From: Dryocosmus kuriphilus
Lineage: Eukaryota; Arthropoda; Insecta; Hymenoptera; Cynipidae
Direction of reading: 5' to 3'
DNA: 64,000 bases
Assembly (NCBI GenBank): GCA_038277395.1
Contig: CM076192.1
Coordinates: 15,330,987 to 15,394,986 of the forward strand
Below the pieces are notes generated by a model. It made no database searches and was not told the DNA's origin. It saw only the letters and a program-made list of their open reading frames with translations. Position numbers and translations under genes: made by a program. Below are positions 33,525 to 42,047 of this stretch, one piece after another. Numbering within the stretch: the stretch's first letter is position 1; each line of letters opens with the position of its first letter.

Positions 33525-33795
33525 TCTTAAGCCTCAGACAAGCCGAAGCCCTGTGCTTTTAAACCATAAGACATCAAACTCCTAAATCCCAGACAGGCCG
33601 AAGACATGTGTTTCAACACCAAATAACCTCGAACCATTAAACCACAGACAGGCCGAATGCCACTGTTTTAAAACCATTAAGCCTCGAACCTCTTAACCTC
33701 AGGCAGGCCGAAGGCCTGTACTTTTAAACCATGAAACTCTAAACTCTTAAACCACAGACAGGCGGAATTTTTAAACCCCAGATAGCCCGGAAGTG
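33525..33795. repeat. Imperfect minisatellite, about 66-bp unit x 4
   Basis: The phrase cagacaggccgaag-(x)-ctgtg-tttaaaacca recurs at about 33536, 33593, 33646, 33704 and 33760, separated by ttaaacct-type text. Units differ by substitutions and small indels. It lies inside the hAT-like element, downstream of its gene. Confidence 0.8.
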
Positions 33796-33924
33796 TATGA
33801 GTTCATAGCACTTGATAAGTTTTATACTCTTAAAAATTTCTGATTACGATACAAATTATAATTAATTTCAATTTTAATAATCAATATTTTTATAAGCATA
33901 CATGTTGCAAAGCTGCTTATTTTT

Positions 33925-34110
33925 GTCTCTACTTTTTTGTTTTTTTTGTTTTTTTTTTTGGGAGGGGGGCGACATTATTATTACTATTATTATCATTGTT
34001 GTTATCGTTGTTGTCATTATGACTATTATCACTATTATTATCAGTTTTATAAACTTTATTATTATTATTACCTTTATTACTATTTACATTGTTGTAATTC
34101 ATAAAATAAC
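33925..34110. repeat. Low-complexity T-rich and (ATT)n region
   Basis: Poly-T tracts followed by degenerate (att)/(gtt) trinucleotide repeats. The 77-codon frame here (Ile/Val-rich) is a composition artefact. Confidence 0.85.
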
Positions 34111-34579
34111 ATATTTATACTCGAACTTTCTTTAGAAATCCAGTTGTTACTAAACGCAAGTTTGACATGCATACATTTTTTATCTACTAATAATTCTTCA
34201 CAAGTCAAATGTTATTTGCGTAATTTGTTGGCAATGAGTGCAATGATTACGAAAATCATTCCGAAAGTATTAATAGTAAGTCTTTGTCAATGCTATCGTA
34301 CAGTTGTAAAATGTTTCTTTTAGTAATAACATCTATTTTGTTCCATCGAAAAATATTGACTTGAAGCCGAGGTATTTTGAAAAACCCGTTTTTGGGGGTG
34401 AAATTTAGGGATGGTTTTCGCCCCTTAATTATGTATATTAGTCGATAAAAAACACGTGTCTCTTATTTTTTTATACTCTAAGACATTATATCAAAATTTC
34501 ATCAAAATAGGCGAGACATACCTGGGATACCTCCTTTGTGAGTAGAATAAGTTAGATGCTTTTCCTGTGTTAGTAAGTG

Positions 34580-34810
34580 GTAAATTTTTTTTATGAGTTC
34601 GCATTTACTGAATGGCCTAAGGCATAGTGGTTCTTCCCAAAAGGTATTAGTCCAATTTAAGAAAAAATTCTATTTTTAACAACGAATTATTATAAACAAT
34701 CATTTTTTTCCATACTTACACTTTTCCAAAAAATCTGACAAAAATCTAGTACAACAATATACTCAAGAGGATGTCAGTTATTTTTTTTGTGAACTATGAG
34801 CAAAAATGAA
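34580..34810 (+). repeat. Dispersed repeat, copy 1
   Basis: About 210 bp that recurs inverted at 46350-46560. Shared landmarks include tgaatggcctaaggcatagt, catacttacacttttccaaa and tactcaagaggatgtca. The two copies lie outside the two ends of the gypsy element. Confidence 0.8.
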
Positions 34811-35276
34811 ACCCCGAAAAACACATTATTTAAAAAAGTTAAAAAAAAATGACATAATTGAAAAATTACGTTAATTAAGAAGCGCTAAATTAAAGATGTA
34901 CATATCAGCAACAAAAACGGGAACAAGTTCAATAAAAAATCTTTAATAGTTTTCGAATTAGGTTAATTTGTTTAACGGAGTTAAAGCCAAGCAAGTGGCT
35001 CGCCGAGTAGCTTGCTCGTTGCTTTAACATTATGTTGTTCGGGTCTGAGCAAATTAAGTCCTGACTCAGAAACCAATAAGATATTTTATTTTTCTTGGTA
35101 TCATTTTGCAACTGATGCATCAGACCTTACTTCGTTCGAATAAACAAATGTTAAAAAGCGTTTAATAATAATAAATCCACTAATCTTATTTTTTAAGTTT
35201 TAAACGCTACAAAATTAAGTTTAAACAAACGACAACTGAAAAATCGAATAAAATTTTCATCACTGGTAAGATAAAC
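34811..35276. other. AT-rich intergenic DNA up to the gypsy insertion
   Basis: No gene supported. It ends with the left copy of the gypsy target duplication aaac (35273-35276). Confidence 0.6.
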
Positions 35277-36984
35277 TATAACGATGATACTCACCCCCTT
35301 GGGACTTGAGGTTCATAGTACCGCCATAAAATCCTGCTGACCCTACGTGTCCGCCAATCAAAATTTTAAAGTCAAAATTTAATAAGAAGAAAATTTATAA
35401 TGTTCCTTGGGCGCCAGACACCCCATCAAAAAAATAAAGAAAGGTGTCGCTCAGAAAACACAAAGCCCAGCAAACGTACTCCTCGAAATCACTTCCACGA
35501 AATGGCAGATTCTCTTAATCCCGCGCTAGCTCTAAAGGAGAGGGATTTGGTGGGGGCGGCGAAACGAATCAGAGACAGAAATTGAAATAAAGTTATTACT
35601 CAGCAAATTATTGAAATTAGAAAAAAACAACGGTTTATTAAATTTAGAGAATTGGTTGAAAATGGTGTGAACAATTACATTGAATAAAAAATTATAATAA
35701 CTCGGAAAAAAGAGAAGCGAAGAAAACTCATAAACGTACGAGTTTCTACATCGATTATTTACGGCAATTTGCACAGCGGTCTCATCACTTAATTTTATCT
35801 TGAAATTACATAAGAAATTCCCGGCAACGCACAACCGACAAACTCATTACGGCAAATTGCTTAAAATACTAAAAGTCGCGACCATGAATCAAAGTCCGGC
35901 GACGCGGTCACTTTTCAGAAATGGCGCATGGCCTGAAAATCTTAACCGCGGCCACTCACTCGCACTGACTCTCACGTTACAATCTAAGTTACATTCTCAA
36001 AACAATATCCAAAATTTTTCCGAACGACAAATAGCAAATCACGAAAAATATCGAAACTAAACAAATTCGCGAAACAAACAAGAGGAGTTGAGATCAAAAT
36101 TGGCTTTGGCCTACCTGCTTCCCCGCTGCGACATGTTGGGCTCTTCCAATATGGACTCCACTGTACTGCAAACAGAAAAAGAAGGCTCTCCTGTGTTTGT
36201 TCGGTGCGATGGCCAAATCGGAACTGACGCTGCTCCGCTTTCTTCCTACGTGAGTAGCGTCTCTCTACGCGCCAATTTCCAGTCCGACAGGTGCTGCCCT
36301 CGGAACTATGTTCCTTCCCTCTCCTCGGTATCGTACCCGGTTCTCTCCTCGCTGTAGCACTGCAGATCTGACAGGTGCTGCCCTCCCGAACTACGGTTCC
36401 CTCTGCTTGTCGGTATCGTGCCAAGTCTGCCTCGTGATAATGTGGCAAGGCTGACATCTCAGACATCATGGCCGCTTCTCTCTCGCCGCGACTTCTCCTC
36501 GACCGTGGAGGATTACTTTCTCGTCCCGCGGATTTCCACCGCGGGAAATCTCCTCCCCCCAAGTGAGCTGTAGTGGTGTGTGTAGTGCGGGATGCGGGAT
36601 TCGGATTGCCGGGCGACACAGTGCGACGTGCGGGATAGTGAAGTGGAACCTATTTTTCCGGCGGTTATCTTTCAGCGGTGAGGTCCAGGTTAGCGGGGTG
36701 CAGGCAGATCCTCCGGCCATCACCGATCCACTCCCCCCCCCCCCCCCCCGTCTTTACAATTCTACATAATATCAGGTAAATCATATTACAACAAACGGAA
36801 TTCGAAATTATCAGGCTCTCTTTCACACTCACACATTCATATCTCGGTTTACCTCTTACGCTGGTGAGTTCCTTTCTGGCCATCCTACCCTTCCAGTAAC
36901 CTCCCATTAAAGCTTTCAATACATTATTATTATTTATCGGTCTGGGGAGAGGATCCCCAACGTGGTGGGTTTCACCACGTTACA
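35277..36984 (-). repeat. gypsy 3' LTR
   Basis: 1708 bp, nearly identical to 44528-46232. It contains a 17-C tract at 36733-36749 (15 in the other LTR). A 211-codon minus frame (35984-36619) exists in both LTRs, but its Arg/Ser-rich sequence has no motif, and near identity is expected from LTR copying, so I do not call it a gene. Confidence 0.95.
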
Positions 36985-36987
36985 ACA

Positions 36988-37004
36988 CCCCCCCCCCCCC
37001 CCCC
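36988..37004 (-). other. gypsy polypurine tract, G17 on the element strand
   Basis: Seventeen consecutive C on the plus strand (G on the element strand) lie three bases from the 3' LTR edge, where the plus-strand primer of reverse transcription must lie. A pure G run is an unusual polypurine tract. Confidence 0.7.
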
Positions 37005-37349
37005 AGACTGACAACTGGGGTTCTGAACCAGCAGGCGTCAGCAATCCGATCTCCTTTTTAAAATTTTTACGGTAATTTTACTCGCGGATGTCTAGCGAGT
37101 GAGAGCTTTGGCCTTATTTCGATTTGACCGGATTCTATGAACTCCGCGGCCTACATGCTTGGGGTAAGGATTTAAAGTAGGCAGGAAGGAATGAGGCCCT
37201 AACCATGGAGTCCCCATCAAAACGCGACGATCAGTGAGGGTATGAATGTGAAAATGGTCAGAAAGAAACCTATTCCCTAAGTTTTCTCAAAACGTAAAAG
37301 TTTAGCGGCACCCTAACGGATCTGAGTCCTGATTTTAGCTTACTTTCTA
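37005..37349 (-). other. Non-coding spacer inside the gypsy element
   Basis: Lies between the minisatellite and the polypurine tract on the element strand. No coding frame of note. Confidence 0.5.
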
Positions 37350-37379
37350 TCACACGGACGAACTCAAATGAACACCACT

Positions 37380-37613
37380 AAATCCTAAACTGCACTCAAC
37401 TAGCCTTAGACTATACCTTACTGATCTTAAGCTGCACCTGACTAATCCTAAGTGGTACATAACTAATCCTAAACTGTGCATAACTAATCCTAAACTGTAC
37501 ATAACTAATCCTAAACTGTACGTAACTAATCCTAAACTGTACACAACTAATCCTAAACTGTACATAACTAATCCTAGACTGTACATAACTAATCCTAAAC
37601 GGTACATAACTAA
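37380..37613 (-). repeat. 21-bp minisatellite inside gypsy, about 11 units
   Basis: Tandem copies of aactaatcctaaactgtaca plus t, 21 bp each, best preserved at 37440-37612 and decaying towards 37380. Because 21 is a multiple of three, the minus strand reads as an open frame of repeated LVMYSLG heptads (90 codons from 37622). The unit is non-coding in origin as far as I can tell. Confidence 0.9.
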
Positions 37614-37699
37614 TACGGCCAATGACTTACAAACTAAAACGGCAAAACTTACAAACTAAAACGGCAAAACGGTTTCGAAACTAGACTGCGCGGGCGAGC

Positions 37700-38803
37700 T
37701 CACAGCCGGCGCAGGATCGCCTCCGCGATAGCCTGGATGAGAGGATGATCTGCATCCAGGCGAACGCGGGGTTGACCGGCCGCAACGGGTGCTATCGCTG
37801 CCACCGCGGGTCCGAGGGGAGCGCTCGGCGGCTGCGGGGGTACAGGGGTTTGGCCAGTCGCAGCCTGGGAAGGAAGTGGCACTTGATCATAGGGTAAATG
37901 TGGCCCGACCTCCCCCCTTCTCCAGGCTGCGGAACACCTAGGGCATTGACTGAGCATCACCGACGGATTCCCGCATCCGTAGCAGAACACCCCCCTAGGA
38001 TGTGGGCACAGCTGGTAGCGGTGCCGACCGACGTGGCAGTTCCAGCACCCATCAGGCGGCGCGCGGACTAGTGGTTCGCACGCCCTCGCTGTCCAGAGTC
38101 GATATGCTGCCGGGGAACACAAGGCGGGTGACCGGCCCGGAACCCTTCGGGGGTTTGCCCCCAGCAACGCCGAGACCTGCGCTTCGATCGTGAACCACGG
38201 CGAGGGAACAGGGTCTTGGGTTCTCGTCGGCGGAGGACACTCCCCGGGAGTTCCGCACCGGTCTGCAAAGGTGACCCTCCTTGTTTCTCGCGGCACGGAA
38301 GTGTCGGATGATGGCTTCTCCGGAGCGGCTGACTTACCGGGCTCCGGCACGGTTGACTTATCGGGCTTCGCTACGGCCCCTGAGCCGGTAGCTCCTCCGT
38401 GGCGCCTCCTCCTCCTCCTCTTCCTTTTCGGAGGTTCCTCGACCTCTGGAGCTTTGGCGAGGGCTCCTCTCCTTGGGGGGTCTCCCCGGACCTCGTCGCT
38501 TGCCAAGGCGGCTTCCTTGGGCTTTGCCGCTGGTCTTTCGGGGCCTGCCGCGCCCTCTTCCTCTCTGACCCGTGCCGGGTGCTGTTCCGGTATTCTCCGG
38601 AACGGGAGTTGAGGCGCTTGCTCCCCGAAACGGTTCTCCAGGTCGATAGGCCCCCCTGGACCCATCCTGAACTCCCTCGTCATCGGCCTTGGCGGCTGGC
38701 GGCGAGGAGCCCGGGTCCTCAGGCGGACATTGGCCTGGATTGGCGTCGGTCGAAAACGGGGGATTCTCCTCCTGGTGACCGGACTGTAAGGAATGGTCCC
38801 CAT
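37700..38803 (-). CDS. gypsy ORF3: basic protein with Gag-like zinc knuckles
   Basis: An open frame of 367 codons in the position where env would be; its first 446 bp overlap the Pol C-terminus in another frame. Residues 1-150 are Pro/Arg/Glu-rich with a KRKRRRRRRH cluster, a likely nuclear or nucleic-acid-binding patch. Residues about 245-290 contain GCWNCHVGRHRYQLC, a perfect C-x2-C-x4-H-x4-C knuckle, then FCYGCGNPSVMLSQC, a second knuckle with Val in place of His. The Gag of the same element has GCWNCKEQGHNHRLC followed by FCHACGEPGQYSRSC, also lacking the second His, so the two are clearly related. There is no signal peptide, transmembrane segment or furin-type site, so it is not an envelope protein. 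A role in RNA binding or packaging is inference. Confidence 0.75.
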   Translation of the reverse strand: MGTIPYSPVTRRRIPRFRPTPIQANVRLRTRAPRRQPPRPMTREFRMGPGGPIDLENRFGEQAPQLPFRRIPEQHPARVREEEGAAGPERPAAKPKEAALASDEVRGDPPRRGALAKAPEVEEPPKRKRRRRRRHGGATGSGAVAKPDKSTVPEPGKSAAPEKPSSDTSVPRETRRVTFADRCGTPGECPPPTRTQDPVPSPWFTIEAQVSALLGANPRRVPGRSPALCSPAAYRLWTARACEPLVRAPPDGCWNCHVGRHRYQLCPHPRGVFCYGCGNPSVMLSQCPRCSAAWRRGEVGPHLPYDQVPLPSQAATGQTPVPPQPPSAPLGPAVAAIAPVAAGQPRVRLDADHPLIQAIAEAILRRL

Positions 38804-39368
38804 TAATAAGGCTAGGATCCACCGACCAATAGTGTTTCAGGTCCTTTACATGAGCTTTTTCAACCACCCCCGACTCGTCTTGAACCTCGTATACCACCGG
38901 AGAGATTACTTTTACTACTCTATATGGCCCCGCATATTTAGGGGACAGTTTACTCGCAATGTAGTTAACCGCAGAAGACAGGACGTGGGTATGCCGCCAA
39001 ACGATATCCCCTATTCTGTATCTAACGTCACGACGGTGGCGGTTGTAATACTTCGCTTGCCGGTCTGACGTCAGATCCAGATGGTGCGCTACTAAATCTC
39101 TGAGGGCCGGTAGTCTCTTAATTCTATCCTCCCATTCCTCAACAGCTAACGGCACAATCTCAGGTACTCCCTCTTCTTGCTTCCTCAACGATTTAGCCAG
39201 TCTAGGCTCTCGACCGAAATTCAAGAGCGCTGGCGACACACGGGTGGAACTATGCACGGCCGTATTGTACGCAAATCGGAAATCTGGGAGATGCTTATCC
39301 CAATTACGATGATCCCCTTCTACAAAGGACGATATCATGGTTTTCAGCACTCGATTTACCCTCTCCAC
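38358..39368 (-). CDS. gypsy Pol: integrase C-terminal part
   Basis: 336 codons. It opens at MERVNRVLKTMISSF, where Glu is the third catalytic residue of the integrase core. It proceeds through WDKHLPDFRFAYNTAVHSST to KLSPKYAGPYRVVKV, the GPY module of gypsy integrases. The last 120 residues are a charged tail with RGRGRGRPRKTS and RRGPGRPPKE, resembling AT-hook DNA-binding cores. The Met is not a true start: the protein is the continuation of Pol after a frame break near 39400. The tail overlaps ORF3 in a second frame. Confidence 0.85.
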   Translation of the reverse strand: MERVNRVLKTMISSFVEGDHRNWDKHLPDFRFAYNTAVHSSTRVSPALLNFGREPRLAKSLRKQEEGVPEIVPLAVEEWEDRIKRLPALRDLVAHHLDLTSDRQAKYYNRHRRDVRYRIGDIVWRHTHVLSSAVNYIASKLSPKYAGPYRVVKVISPVVYEVQDESGVVEKAHVKDLKHYWSVDPSLINGDHSLQSGHQEENPPFSTDANPGQCPPEDPGSSPPAAKADDEGVQDGSRGAYRPGEPFRGASASTPVPENTGTAPGTGQRGRGRGRPRKTSGKAQGSRLGKRRGPGRPPKERSPRQSSRGRGTSEKEEEEEEAPRRSYRLRGRSEAR

Positions 39369-39544
39369 CGGATTCGCTTGCGCGTGGTACGGTGGGGTAG
39401 TCGAGTGTCTTTTCCAAGTTCCGAAGCGGCCCTAGAAATTAGCTTGTTCACAAACTCGGTGCCATTATCGGTGAACAATACTTCGGGAGTTCCCCATCTA
39501 AACACAATTGTGTCCTCGAACGCTTTTTTGTACACTAACGGCAT
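39356..39544 (-). pseudogene. gypsy Pol: integrase core fragment
   Basis: A short frame carrying KAFEDTIVFRWGTPEVLFTD then NGTEFVNKL, where Asp of TDNGTEF is the second catalytic residue. It links the upstream frame (ending 39498) to the downstream one (from 39368) through two single-frame changes, so the integrase cannot be made from this copy without two frameshifts. Confidence 0.85.
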
Positions 39545-41042
39545 TTGCTTTTCTCAGGTGCAGGACCTCGATCCACTTGGTAAACATGTCCTGGAATACC
39601 AGAACGTAGTGATTCCCTGAGCGGCTAGGTGGGAGCGGGCCCATAATATCAGCCGCTACCACCGACCAAGGCTGCTCGATCACTCGTTTACCCATAAGGC
39701 CTATAGGACCTGCCTGTTCCACCTTCATTCTCTGACAGGTTTCGCAAGAACGGACATGGGTAGCCACGTCCTTGAACATGCCAGGCCAATAGTAGAGCAA
39801 CGACAGACGTTGGAAAGTCTTATCTACACCTAGGTGACCCGAGGTGTGGGTGTCGTGCGCCTCATTCATGGCTTGACTTCTAAGCTCCAAGGGCAGCACT
39901 AACTTCCACGCCTCTAAGTCCGGCAACAGAGGATCGGTAAGGCGATCAGGACGATGGCAATATAAACGCCCGTCCTCGATCTTCCAATCTGGGAACTGAT
40001 ACGGCATCTCTTGGACCAACTTCGTTCTACGAGGGAACCAAAGGTCATCAGTCTCCCCGATCGTATTTACCATTTCGGGTGCGAGTTCGAAAATTCTAGA
40101 CAGAGCGTCCGGGACATGGTGTAAAGCACCTTTTCTGTGTCGAATTTCAAAGTCGTACTGCAGCAGTCTTAACGCCCACCTACCCAAGCGACCTGTGGGG
40201 TCCCTCAAATGGTATAGCCATTTCAGACTGCTGTGGTCGGTGATCACTATAAAGTGATACCTTTCCAAGTAGGGCCTGAACTTTTCTACGGCCCAAACTA
40301 CAGCCAAACACTCTTGTTCGGTCACCGTATAATTTTTCTCTGCCCCTTGCATCGCGCGACTTGCGAAAGCGACAACGTGCTCCTCTCCATTCTGTTCTTG
40401 TGTCAGGACAGCTCCCAAACCGGTACCGCTCGCGTCGGTTTGCAGAACAAACGGTAGACTGAAATCGGGTCTCGATAGAGTGGGTGCGGTTACCAGAGCG
40501 TTCTTCAAGACTTGGAAGGCTTGCTCTTGGTCTTCCCCCCATGTGTACCGTCGGTTTTTCTTCAATAATTGGTACAGGGGTTCGGCTTTTCCTGCAAAGT
40601 CTTTGATGAAGCGCCTGTACCACGAAACTATACCCAGAAATCGTCTAAGCTGGCGTAAGTTTTTAGGAGCCGGGTAGTTGGTTATTGGTTCTATTTTCTC
40701 CGGATCTGGGTGCATTCCCGTCCTATCTACCAAGTAACCCAAATACCGCACCTGACTGCATCCGAACTCACTCTTCTCCCGATTGACGGTAAGACCGGCA
40801 TTAATGACGGCATCTAGAACCTTCCCTAACCAACGCGTATGTACCTCGAAAGTTTCGCTGACTACTATAATATCGTCCATATACGCGAACGCATGAGGTT
40901 CAAATTCCGGAGTTATCAGACGGTCTAGCAATCGCTGAAAGCTCGCCGGTGCTCCCGACAACCCGAAGGGCATCCTATTATAGTGGAGCAGTCCCTTCCC
41001 TGGCACCGGAAAAGCGGTAAGCTCTTTGCTTTCCTCTGACAA
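39498..41042 (-). CDS. gypsy Pol: RT palm end, RNase H, integrase N-terminus
   Basis: 514 codons. MPFGLSGAPASFQRLLD, then FAYMDDIIVVSE with the YMDD catalytic box near residue 56. GYLVDRTGMHPDPEKIEPI and the thumb follow. RNase H has LQTDASGTGLGAVLTQ near residue 200, TEQECLAVVWAVEKFRPYL and VITDHSSLKWL. The integrase zinc domain has HTSGHLGVDKTFQRLSLLYY and SCETCQRMK (His and Cys-x2-Cys), then VAADIMGPLPP with the first core Asp. The front of the RT is missing from this frame and broken upstream. All these catalytic residues are present. Confidence 0.9.
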   Translation of the reverse strand: MSEESKELTAFPVPGKGLLHYNRMPFGLSGAPASFQRLLDRLITPEFEPHAFAYMDDIIVVSETFEVHTRWLGKVLDAVINAGLTVNREKSEFGCSQVRYLGYLVDRTGMHPDPEKIEPITNYPAPKNLRQLRRFLGIVSWYRRFIKDFAGKAEPLYQLLKKNRRYTWGEDQEQAFQVLKNALVTAPTLSRPDFSLPFVLQTDASGTGLGAVLTQEQNGEEHVVAFASRAMQGAEKNYTVTEQECLAVVWAVEKFRPYLERYHFIVITDHSSLKWLYHLRDPTGRLGRWALRLLQYDFEIRHRKGALHHVPDALSRIFELAPEMVNTIGETDDLWFPRRTKLVQEMPYQFPDWKIEDGRLYCHRPDRLTDPLLPDLEAWKLVLPLELRSQAMNEAHDTHTSGHLGVDKTFQRLSLLYYWPGMFKDVATHVRSCETCQRMKVEQAGPIGLMGKRVIEQPWSVVAADIMGPLPPSRSGNHYVLVFQDMFTKWIEVLHLRKANAVSVQKSVRGHNCV

Positions 41043-41135
41043 CGGAATCTGGTGAACGCCTGACTTAAGTCAATCTTCGAAATGTAACGCGCCGAACAGT
41101 ATCCATTGACATTAAATCTTTTTTAGCGACCTCAT
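41043..41135 (-). pseudogene. Damaged RT front between Pol fragments
   Basis: Between the two Pol frames the RT fingers and first palm Asp should occur. Only scraps are readable, and about 30 or more residues are missing. The 12-bp word tgtaacgcgccg occurs on both sides of a 64-bp interval (41091-41102 and 41155-41166), which may mark slippage or recombination deletions. Confidence 0.7.
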
Positions 41136-42047
41136 TTAACTTTCTTCGATAAATGTAACGCGCCGGGACCATTCGCTCCCACTAGGACTAATTATTCCCT
41201 CCGCTTCGAGCTTCTGAGCTGCTTCTCTAAACGCCTCTTCCACTTTGGGAGATAATCGCCTATGGCATTGCTTGATGGGAGGGTGACCCTGCACATCAAT
41301 GGTGTGCTTCGTTAAACTGGTTGCGGGAAGCTTAATCGGCATGGGCGGTATTTTCTCTGTAAGAAACTTATCGAGATACTGGGCCTCGCTTTCTTGGAGC
41401 TCCTTCAGCCCCGCGCAAGCTTGACTATACGATACTCCCTGGGCGCGATCTTCGGCCACGACACTCTCCTCCGACAACGGAAGTGATTCCGTCGGAGATG
41501 TTCTCAAGTCGATCTCATGGCCCTGATAAGAGCGCCACTGCCCTTCGCCTAATCTCCATATCCTATCCTTAAACCTAACGTCAAAATCAAATAGTTCGGC
41601 AAAATCATGCCCGAACAAAACTTCGCAATCGAAAGTCGGCGCAAAACGAATAGATAAAAATTTTCTTATTCCTAAAAACTCTAACGGTAATGTGGCCTGT
41701 CCGGCCGTTTCCTCGACAACGCCGTTTGGGTACATTATCCCCGGGCGTATCTGGTTAGCTAGTCTATCTAGCAAAGCGCTAAATTTTCCAAAAGCAGGCT
41801 TGCCCACATACGTGCAGCACGAGCCTGGATCGAAGAGTCCACAGAGTGATTGGCCATCTACTCTAACTGTAATAAAGAGCCGCCTCTCATCAAACACCGC
41901 ATTGACTTGCTCTTTCTGAATTTGAGGGGCCCTAATAACGAGAGGGGGAAGTGACGGGACCCGAGTGTCACTCACCCTTACTCGTTTCCCGGCCGGGGTC
42001 CGGAGCATCCGCTGCAACTCCTCGAATACTGACCGGGTTCGCCACAA
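41136..42047 (-). CDS. gypsy Pol: protease and RT start
   Basis: 303 codons, overlapping the end of Gag by 70 bp in a different frame, as expected for frameshift expression. Residues about 55-75 have LCGLFDPGSCCTYVG, where the retropepsin triplet D-(S/T)-G is D-P-G, probably harmful. VLFGHDFAELFDF is the second protease strand. The end has HTIDVQGHPPIKQCHRRLSP then EAEGIISPSGSEWS, the usual RT entry, where the frame collapses into the deletion. Confidence 0.85.
   Translation of the reverse strand: MWRTRSVFEELQRMLRTPAGKRVRVSDTRVPSLPPLVIRAPQIQKEQVNAVFDERRLFITVRVDGQSLCGLFDPGSCCTYVGKPAFGKFSALLDRLANQIRPGIMYPNGVVEETAGQATLPLEFLGIRKFLSIRFAPTFDCEVLFGHDFAELFDFDVRFKDRIWRLGEGQWRSYQGHEIDLRTSPTESLPLSEESVVAEDRAQGVSYSQACAGLKELQESEAQYLDKFLTEKIPPMPIKLPATSLTKHTIDVQGHPPIKQCHRRLSPKVEEAFREAAQKLEAEGIISPSGSEWSRRVTFIEES

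Larger units (their letters stand above)
31624..34538. mobile_element. DNA transposon with about 215-bp inverted ends around a hAT-like gene
   Basis: Left arm 31624-31840 and right arm 34320-34538 are inverted copies with scattered mismatches. The outer tips are caaggaaggtatcccagg and caaaggaggtatcccagg. The arms share taagagacacgt and cggcttcaagtcaatatttt. They enclose the hAT-like transposase, a 66-bp minisatellite and an AT-rich microsatellite. No clean TSD is visible. The gene and arms probably form one element, but independent origins cannot be excluded. Confidence 0.7.

Noticed and set aside
33902..34135. 77-codon Ile/Val-rich 'membrane protein'
   Set aside because: Translation of a degenerate ATT/GTT microsatellite.
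35984..36619. 211-codon minus-strand frame in the gypsy LTR (and its twin at 45234-45869)
   Set aside because: Its presence in both LTRs follows from their near identity; the sequence is Arg/Ser-rich with no motif, so it is not evidence for a gene.
37350..37622. 90-codon frame of VMYSLGL repeats as a secreted repeat protein
   Set aside because: Better explained as a 21-bp minisatellite whose unit length happens to keep the frame.
38002..38806. Plus-strand frames opposite gypsy ORF3 and the Pol tail
   Set aside because: Shadow frames of real minus-strand coding DNA.
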